A stretch of 64,000 nucleotides of DNA from NCBI RefSeq assembly GCF_001975985.1, contig NZ_MTQF01000001.1, forward strand, positions 704,943 to 768,942, read 5' to 3'. Numbering within the stretch: position 1 is the stretch's first letter; each line of letters starts with the position of its first letter. The notes below the pieces were generated by a model that searched no databases, was not told the DNA's origin, and was given only the letters and a program-made list of their open reading frames with translations. A program made the position numbers and the translations under genes. The stretch comes from [Flexibacter] sp. ATCC 35103 (GTDB lineage: Bacteria > Bacteroidota > Bacteroidia > Flavobacteriales > Flavobacteriaceae). Shown one piece after another: positions 58,805 through 64,000 of this stretch.

Positions 58805-59461
58805 TTAAGGAATATTATTATTGTCTGCATTCAAAAACTTCGAGAGCACTTCATTACTTTCAAGCATCTCAGGAGTTAAATCTAATTCTTTAGTCCCTTC
58901 ATGTTTTATTAGGCTTTTACCAATTTTATAATAATGAACAGTTGTTTTTCCTTCATAATTCAAGCTGTTTGTGCTTACAATTATGTTGGTTTTTTCATTA
59001 AAATAAAAAGCATTTATAGCGGTTGTAATTATATCTGATGTGTCATTAAATTGATAGCCAATTATCTTTTTAATTTTTAAATCGATTGCAAATAAATTTA
59101 TTCTATTATTCACCTCGTTTAAGGGTAATAAAAGGATCTGATTGTCTGTGATATAACAATCTGCAGATTTATCATTTACAATAAGACCATTTACAGGAAA
59201 TGGATTATCTAACCGATTTAAATACCCTATTTTTACGATATTTTTTTTACCCTGATCTACATAAATAGTATCATTAAAATACTTTATGGTATATAAAACC
59301 CCTTTTTTGTCTTTAACTTCTAAACTGTCAATTTCAAATTTTTCCTGTTTATTTTTGATTACAGTATTTGAAACCGCATTTTCTTTGTTTTTTGTATTAC
59401 ATGCAAGGCATATAAAAACAATTAAAATTATTTTGAGTTTAAAAAAGTTAGTTAATTTCAT
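58805..59461 (-). CDS. lipoprotein, putative immunity of the glucosaminidase effector
   Basis: A 218-residue lipoprotein: signal MKLTNFFKLKIILIVFICLA with lipobox CLAC. The mature part is strand-rich (KGVLYTIKYFNDTIYVDQGK; LLPLNEVNNRINLFAIDLK), suggesting a beta-propeller-like fold. Its ATG overlaps the end of the glucosaminidase gene by 14 bases. Peptidoglycan-targeting effectors act in the periplasm and their immunity proteins are usually exported, so an immunity role fits; not demonstrated. Confidence 0.7.
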   Translation of the reverse strand: MKLTNFFKLKIILIVFICLACNTKNKENAVSNTVIKNKQEKFEIDSLEVKDKKGVLYTIKYFNDTIYVDQGKKNIVKIGYLNRLDNPFPVNGLIVNDKSADCYITDNQILLLPLNEVNNRINLFAIDLKIKKIIGYQFNDTSDIITTAINAFYFNEKTNIIVSTNSLNYEGKTTVHYYKIGKSLIKHEGTKELDLTPEMLESNEVLSKFLNADNNNIP

Positions 59462-60311
59462 TTGAAATAGAATTGAATTTTTCGTTTTGACTAATAAGTA
59501 ACCTTTTTTCATCCTCTAGTTTAATTTTTCCCGGATCTGTAAATAAAATGGAATTGTTTGTTAACAGTCCGTTTATTTCCTTTAACCTCTCTTTATTAAC
59601 TTCAATTTGATACTCTAAACTTTTTTTGAAACGTTTTTTAAAATCACCTATCTGTTTTAATAAATGTTCTCCATAATGATTCTTTCCCGCACTATCCTTA
59701 TCAGCATTATAGGTATATTTACCAGCATGTCTTTCTTTGTCTGTTGGATAATATTTTCCTGTGTTAAAAGCTTTGTCAATATCGTCTGATGTTATAGTAT
59801 CCTGAGTTATTATGGTTGAAAAATAGCTCCAGTTTTTATTTATTTTATTAAAATAATCCGTTAATGCGGCCTGATATCCTCCCAATCCTGAATAGTCTTT
59901 AACAGAACCATGTGAAGTACTTCTTTTAGAAGGTTTTCCCATTACTCCAAATAAATTATAATCATCATTTTTTATTGCAGATACTCCATATCCACTTTCT
60001 AAACTTGCCTGTGCTAATACAAGCAATGCTCCCTTTGCAGATGCTCCTTTTGCTTTTGCAAAATCATAAATATCAATGGCAATTGTTGTCAAAAATTGAT
60101 GGTGAACAGGTTTTTCTTTTTTAACTGACGAGATTATATTTTTAGATTTAGCATCTTCTGCAACACGATAGCTTTGCACGCTTCTTCGTTGCATCATTGC
60201 GTCCAGCTTATCTGTATTTTCCCATTGACCAGTTTGCCGATTGTATTGAGGGCCTTTGACTCCCAACGAACTGGCATTTTTATGTTTTCCTGAAGATGAA
60301 GATTTAGCCAT
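59448..60311 (-). CDS. glucosaminidase (GH73-type) type VI effector
   Basis: A 287-residue protein without a signal peptide. After a low-complexity N-terminus (MAKSSSSGKHKNASSLG) and a linker lies a mannosyl-glycoprotein endo-beta-N-acetylglucosaminidase/FlgJ-type domain (about 70-230): ALLVLAQASLESGYGVSAIK with the catalytic glutamate, then DDYNLFGVMGKPSK and ALTDYFNKINKNWSYF. It would cut the glycan backbone of peptidoglycan. Absence of a secretion signal and position directly upstream of its lipoprotein and vgrG suggest delivery by the type VI system. A charged helical tail ends the protein. The ATG at 60311 starts the conserved part; the longer frame from 60338 is unlikely. Confidence 0.83.
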   Translation of the reverse strand: MAKSSSSGKHKNASSLGVKGPQYNRQTGQWENTDKLDAMMQRRSVQSYRVAEDAKSKNIISSVKKEKPVHHQFLTTIAIDIYDFAKAKGASAKGALLVLAQASLESGYGVSAIKNDDYNLFGVMGKPSKRSTSHGSVKDYSGLGGYQAALTDYFNKINKNWSYFSTIITQDTITSDDIDKAFNTGKYYPTDKERHAGKYTYNADKDSAGKNHYGEHLLKQIGDFKKRFKKSLEYQIEVNKERLKEINGLLTNNSILFTDPGKIKLEDEKRLLISQNEKFNSISNEIN

Positions 60312-60738
60312 GGTATTTATTAATTTGGTATAAGTCAATACCCTTAAAATAAGATCTCTTTTTAAGGTCTGTGCTGAAAATTATTTTTAGTGGTATCATC
60401 GAAGACTATTGCTTTTATTTGATTGTAGATATATCTAAAAATTCCTTAATTGAAATTATTTTTTAATATAAATCCTGTATAAAAAGTATGTTTAGGACAT
60501 ACTTAATTTCTATATGAAGAAGAAGAAAAACTGACCAAACCATTGTAGTAATAAATCCTGAAGCTTAAATAAGCAAAACTGCTTAAATCAATGGTGCAAA
60601 GCATAATCTCTTTTACTTTTAAAAGAAATAAATACAAGTTCAATATTATTCAATAATTAATATCACAAACAACATTAAAATATAATATATAGAAAACAAG
60701 AAGCGGTAAAATACCGCTTCCTGCTTAAATGGGAAAAA
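60312..60738. other. 427-base gap between tssD and the glucosaminidase operon
   Basis: AT-rich. Contains a perfect 8-bp hairpin AAGTATGT/ACATACTT (60484-60491 with 60497-60504) with a 5-base loop, and the tssD terminator at its right end. It must hold the promoter of the glucosaminidase-vgrG-rhs operon, but no clear TAnnTTTG box was found on the minus strand. No reading frame is supported. Confidence 0.5.
60700..60720 (-). terminator. terminator of tssD
   Basis: A perfect 9-bp GC-containing stem (GAAGCGGTA 60700-60708 with TACCGCTTC 60712-60720), loop of three, followed on the minus strand by a T-rich tract. It lies 18 bases past the tssD stop. Confidence 0.8.
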
Positions 60739-61134
60739 TTAGATTTTAGCCCAATTGTTATCTAATGTTGCATTACCTAATGTAATTTTTTCTGCTGAGA
60801 AAGTGATCTCAGTAGTCATTGGAGTTTCTGCCATAGCGTCAAGTTGCTCGCTGAAGAAAACAATAAAAGCATTTTCAAAAGAAAGTTCTTTCATTACTTG
60901 TTCAGAATCAGCTTTGAAAAACTTTACTTTTCCGCTTACTGGTTTGTGTTGGCTGTTTACTGCCTGCTCAATAACAGTAGTATTGTCTGTAGATTTTAAT
61001 CTTAGGTTTAATCTACCTCCTTTAATTTCAGATGAAACTGCTCCTTTACCGTCAGTATGTCTTAACATATCAACTTTTGAGAATAATACTTGGTACTCGT
61101 TTCCTTCGAATTCTAAAATTGCTTTAAATGCCAT
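60739..61134 (-). CDS. tssD: type VI secretion system tube protein TssD (Hcp-like)
   Basis: A 131-residue TssD/Hcp-type tube protein of the Bacteroidota T6SS (subtype iii). The beta-barrel subunit is evident from alternating strands: MAFKAILEFEGNEYQVLFSK, GGRLNLRLKSTDNTTVIEQA, KVKFFKADSEQVMKELSF, and TTEITFSAEKITLGNATLDN. No signal peptide. Such rings stack into the injected tube; the single-copy gene has its own terminator and a leader that includes a strong hairpin, consistent with high, separately controlled expression. Confidence 0.88.
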   Translation of the reverse strand: MAFKAILEFEGNEYQVLFSKVDMLRHTDGKGAVSSEIKGGRLNLRLKSTDNTTVIEQAVNSQHKPVSGKVKFFKADSEQVMKELSFENAFIVFFSEQLDAMAETPMTTEITFSAEKITLGNATLDNNWAKI

Positions 61135-61210
61135 AATAAAAATAATTAAGTTGTTAAAAAAATGTTTTTTTAGAATCCTCTTTTATTTTGTATGACTAGT
61201 ATAAACAAAA

Positions 61211-61248
61211 AAAAGAGGTATTCTACATGATTTTAGAATACCTCTTTT
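61211..61248 (-). terminator. strong hairpin with T-run in the tssD leader (attenuator candidate)
   Basis: A perfect 15-bp stem (61211-61225 with 61234-61248) followed by eight T on the minus strand, 76 bases upstream of the tssD ATG. Its sequence repeats TAGAATACCTCTTTT-type words also seen near 61170. The only recognisable -7 box lies further upstream, so a transcript would have to read through it. Confidence 0.75.
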
Positions 61249-61328
61249 TTGTACTAATGTACTTTTTTTTAATTGCTTCTTGTAGGAAGATGAGGGTGAT
61301 TCGCAATCAATTTGTTTGTACGAATATA

Positions 61329-61336
61329 CAAATATA
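61329..61336 (-). promoter_or_regulatory. -7 promoter element upstream of tssD
   Basis: TATATTTG on the minus strand fits TAnnTTTG, about 195 bases before the tssD ATG. No TTG sits at 17-23 bases upstream. If used, the hairpin at 61211-61248 lies in the leader. Confidence 0.4.
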
Positions 61337-61548
61337 AACGAAACAAACAAGTCTATTCGTAATCTTTTTCATCAAAAAAAGCAAAATATATTTTTTAATA
61401 TAAATGCAAATATGTAAGAATACAGGATTTACTGGGCTTGCAGAGAATTTTTATGATTTTAATATTTAAATAAAATCATAAAATTTTTATTTAATAATTC
61501 TGTAGTGATATACTAGCTTTTAACAAAATCGCTTTATACTCTCTAAAG

Positions 61549-62185
61549 CTATCTATTTACAATTACAAAAAATACAAGTCCTGCAAATAAGAAAGGACCA
61601 AAAAAAAGTAAATTAGATAAGATTATTTCTTTTGTAGATACAATATAAGTATAATCTTGATTTTCTTGTCTCCATTTACTACCCTTTGACGCAAATAAAA
61701 GGCTTGGTTTCTTATAGGACTTATCAAAATCTTTATAAAATAAAAACAGCAAAATTCGAAAATAAAGAACATAACACAATGGAAATACTGTAACTATAAA
61801 ATCAAAAAAATTACTTTTTGCTGTAATCAATAAAATAGTATTTAAAAAATAATCAGCAGCCCAAATAAAGCAAATTGCTTAAATTGATTTTTGTTAATCA
61901 TTTGTTGCGAATTCATATAAAATACAATCCAGCAAAATCCTACTATACAAAATGAAAACATCCTAAAATCAAAGAGCCAACTTTTATAAAAGGATATAAG
62001 ATTATACCATAAATTGCAAATTTTGAATTTATAAGTTTTTTTAGATTGTTCCCTATTCTTGAATTATCCTTGCATATAGTATATTCAAAATTTAAATTTG
62101 TTTTCACGTTAGTTTCTTTACAGGATAACTCTTCTTCTACTATATTGAAAATATTTTGTTTAATACAATCAAACCGTATAAAATT
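61549..62185 (-). pseudogene. frameshifted membrane-protein gene
   Basis: Three adjoining open segments in different frames on the minus strand read as one protein. Part 1 (62185-61943) encodes IRFDCIKQNIFNIVEEELSC and ends in KVGSLILGCFHFV. Part 2 (61961-61842) gives MFSFCIVGFCWIVFYMNSQQ and NQFKQFALF. Part 3 (61878-61549) reads IWAADYFLNTILLITAKS through LFFGPFLFAGLVFFVIVNR. Shifts lie near 61960 and 61870, and part 1 has no ATG. About four hydrophobic segments remain. The last 93 residues alone begin with a TTG. Function unrecognised; it lies between an amidase-immunity pair and tssD. Confidence 0.6.
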
Positions 62186-62220
62186 TTATATTTTAACAAG
62201 ATAAATAGGTAATATTAGTT

Positions 62221-62796
62221 TTACTTTCTGCTAGAATATTTTTTGCTTTTAATTAATTTTCCTTCTTTATTGTAATATTTCCATTCCCCTATAGAATCTA
62301 ATTCATTTTCATACAAGATGTAATTATTATATCTTTCAATAGATTTAATTGTTCCATTATTGTAAAATCTTTTTTTCTCAATGAAATCTTTTCCATATAC
62401 AGAATTGTTATAATAAATAGTTGAATCTAAATTTTTATTAATATCATAATAAAACCATGTTTCTAATGACGCTCCAGTACTTATTTCTTTATTACTAATA
62501 TTTCCTTGTAATCCTTTGTATTTTAAATTGTTATTTTCATAAAATGATAGGTGTAATTCTTTACTTCCTAAACTATCCTTAGCAAGTATTAGATCTTTAA
62601 TCATACCATTTTTATATAATGTTTTTGATAGAGTGTCCTTTTTTTTACCTAAAACATCTTTTGCTTTATCTAAAGTATCAATATTTGACTGTTCAATTAT
62701 TTCCTTTTTACTATCGATTTCAGATTTACTTTTAATCTCTTTGTTCTTACATTGAATAAAAAATATAAACACTAAAATTATATATAGGTATTTCAT
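62221..62796 (-). CDS. lipoprotein, putative immunity of the amidase effector
   Basis: A 191-residue lipoprotein: signal MKYLYIILVFIFFIQ with cysteine at 16. The mature half starts with a lysine/serine-rich linker and continues with MORN/YwqK-like strand pairs (NGMIKDLILAKDSLGSKEL; ENNNLKYKGL; FYNNGTIKSIERYNNY; IGEWKYYNKEGKLIKSKKY). It starts two bases after the amidase stop, the placing expected of an exported immunity protein against a peptidoglycan-degrading toxin; inferred, not shown. Confidence 0.7.
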   Translation of the reverse strand: MKYLYIILVFIFFIQCKNKEIKSKSEIDSKKEIIEQSNIDTLDKAKDVLGKKKDTLSKTLYKNGMIKDLILAKDSLGSKELHLSFYENNNLKYKGLQGNISNKEISTGASLETWFYYDINKNLDSTIYYNNSVYGKDFIEKKRFYNNGTIKSIERYNNYILYENELDSIGEWKYYNKEGKLIKSKKYSSRK

Positions 62797-62798
62797 TT

Positions 62799-64000
62799 TT
62801 AAAAATTTTTATTTATATTTTTCACTAGTCCATCATATAATTGCTGGGCAATTTGGTTAATATTCGTAAACAAAGCTTTTGAATCTTTTGGAGTTGTGAC
62901 AAATCCTAGTTCAACTAATACTTTTCTTTTGATTGTATTACTTTTTTGACTTAATACTTGTAAACCTCTAACATCAGATTTTGGAGATGTAGATTCGACT
63001 TCTACAATATTATAGGAACTGAATATATCGGTTGCTAACTCTACACATTCGCTATTATCACTTGAAGGGTATATAACGTGAGAACCCGAAGAAGTGTAAC
63101 CAGTAGCACCATCTGCATGAATAGATATAAAATAGTCAGCTTTATTTTCAATTGCCAAATCAATTCTTGCCTTTCTTGTTGTGGGGTCATCAGCTCCTGC
63201 TATAGGTCCTCTCTCTCTTGTTATTAAAGTTGTATAGCCATTATTTTCCAGAAGTTGCTTCAATTTATTTGAAACATCATAAACTAGAAATCTTTCAGAT
63301 CTATTAGGATCTTCCTTAGTGCTTATTATCCACTCAGTTGGACTATCAATAACATATTGTGGCAGTTGTTCTACATTGTTCTTTTCAGTTTTTGGTTGTT
63401 TTTTATCATCTAATATTATTTTTCCCTCTTTATCTTTTAATTTATAAGTGTAAATCCAACTTACAGCTCCTGTATTCCCTTTTGTATATCCATGTCCTGG
63501 ATCAACAACAATTGTTGGATTTTTTCTTCTTAACTCAAACCATTTTCCCTGAATATCCAACCAATAATTAGATTTTTCTGATTTTTCAGAAGTTTTATCA
63601 TTATTGGAATTTTTTCCATTATATGTTATATTTAAATTGGGATTTTGTTTACCTGCATCAACCAAAATACACAAATAAGCTTTTTTATCTGCAGAAACCG
63701 CTATTTTATTTCTCCATTCATCAATCTCTTTATCATTCTTTGAAGGTTTTAATTGCAACTTAAATACTGCCAGATTATTTGAATCAACTACAGCACTAAA
63801 TTTTCCTTTTTTATCTGAATCATCTTGTAAAAAAGGAATAATTCCATATTTCTCATTTGTTATTATTCCATCTTTATCTTTTAAATTTATTTCAATTACC
63901 TTTCCAATTAATCCAATTGTTTTAACAACAATATATACTTCATCATTAATACCTGACCATGAAATTTTCTTATAATTATTATCAATTTTTTTTGCAAAAT
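62799..64000 (-). CDS. N-acetylmuramoyl-L-alanine amidase (Amidase_3) effector, 5' end outside the window
   Basis: The frame is open to the right edge, so the gene is partial at its start; no ATG is needed at 63758. The upstream part (ISWSGINDEVYIVVKTIGLI; GKVIEINLKDKDG; FSAVVDSNNLAVFKLQL) is a strand-rich module. The C-terminal 215 residues are an Amidase_3 domain: PTIVVDPGHGYTKGN with the first zinc histidine, RSERFLVYDVSNKLKQLLEN with a glutamate, FISIHADGATGYTS with the second histidine, and KVLVELGFVTTPKD with the catalytic glutamate. It would cleave the peptide stem from MurNAc. The lipoprotein gene follows two bases later. Confidence 0.82.
   Translation of the reverse strand, partial: FAKKIDNNYKKISWSGINDEVYIVVKTIGLIGKVIEINLKDKDGIITNEKYGIIPFLQDDSDKKGKFSAVVDSNNLAVFKLQLKPSKNDKEIDEWRNKIAVSADKKAYLCILVDAGKQNPNLNITYNGKNSNNDKTSEKSEKSNYWLDIQGKWFELRRKNPTIVVDPGHGYTKGNTGAVSWIYTYKLKDKEGKIILDDKKQPKTEKNNVEQLPQYVIDSPTEWIISTKEDPNRSERFLVYDVSNKLKQLLENNGYTTLITRERGPIAGADDPTTRKARIDLAIENKADYFISIHADGATGYTSSGSHVIYPSSDNSECVELATDIFSSYNIVEVESTSPKSDVRGLQVLSQKSNTIKRKVLVELGFVTTPKDSKALFTNINQIAQQLYDGLVKNINKNF

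Larger units (their letters stand above)
61135..61548. other. 414-base leader/intergenic region of tssD
   Basis: Besides the hairpin and -7 box listed separately, the region from 61380 to 61548 is very AT-rich, with ATAAAATTTTTAT-like imperfect palindromes near 61465-61490, and no coding potential. No additional terminator is evident for the pseudogene that ends at 61549. Confidence 0.5.

Overview
The window is AT-rich DNA from a Bacteroidota bacterium, almost certainly a Flavobacterium or close relative. Three things point there. Promoter-like -7 boxes of the TAnnTTTG type sit just upstream of many starts, with no Shine-Dalgarno sequences. Lineage-typical families (DUF5606, DUF6452, DUF6048, DUF6095) are present. 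The secretion genes are of the Bacteroidota type VI kind (TssD, VgrG, Rhs).

Bases 1-45,350 are ordinary chromosome: short operons separated by clear hairpin terminators. In order: a cbb3-oxidase copper ATPase divergent from an Fnr-type regulator; mazG, an alpha carbonic anhydrase lipoprotein, DUF5606 and def; a FUSC membrane protein, mqo and ruvX; an LTA-synthase-like sulfatase; a PAS protein; dapD; an envelope sugar cluster (GT2, heptosyltransferase-like GT9, Kdo-kinase-like, GT4, a CgeB-like protein, acyltransferase 3); tsaC; a cysteine desulfurase; an Smr protein; cysE-cysM; an aldo/keto reductase; an orphan histidine kinase; rlmD with DUF6452-DUF6048; two methyltransferases, a ZIP transporter, murQ-DUF6095, a pentapeptide protein, small lipoproteins, and a cNMP/CBS/nucleotidyltransferase protein with a DnaQ-like exonuclease. 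Long gaps here repeatedly hold degenerate tandem arrays of about 8-bp period that fold into hairpins, plus two other intergenic repeat elements.

Bases 45,351-64,000, all on the minus strand, form a type VI secretion effector island. Read in transcription order from the right edge: a peptidoglycan amidase (cut by the window end) with a lipoprotein partner; a frameshifted membrane-protein pseudogene; the tube protein TssD; a glucosaminidase effector with an overlapping lipoprotein; VgrG; an unrecognised 449-residue protein placed where an effector adaptor would be; and a 1390-residue Rhs protein with a C-terminal toxin and an Imm26-like immunity gene.

Downstream of the Rhs gene lies an archive of displaced Rhs C-terminal modules. 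It holds a 21-codon fossil toxin tail with its two immunity genes, an orphan tip with a GIY-YIG-like toxin broken near its end by a poly-A frameshift and followed by a leucine-rich-repeat immunity candidate, a second orphan GIY-YIG-like tip with immunity genes that duplicate the fossil's, and two further immunity-like genes. Near-identical DNA covers the end of the Rhs core in all three tips, and long direct repeats flank the modules. This looks like a system that swaps or stores toxin-immunity cassettes by homologous recombination; it is the most interesting part of the window. No rRNA, tRNA, CRISPR array, transposase or integrase was recognised.
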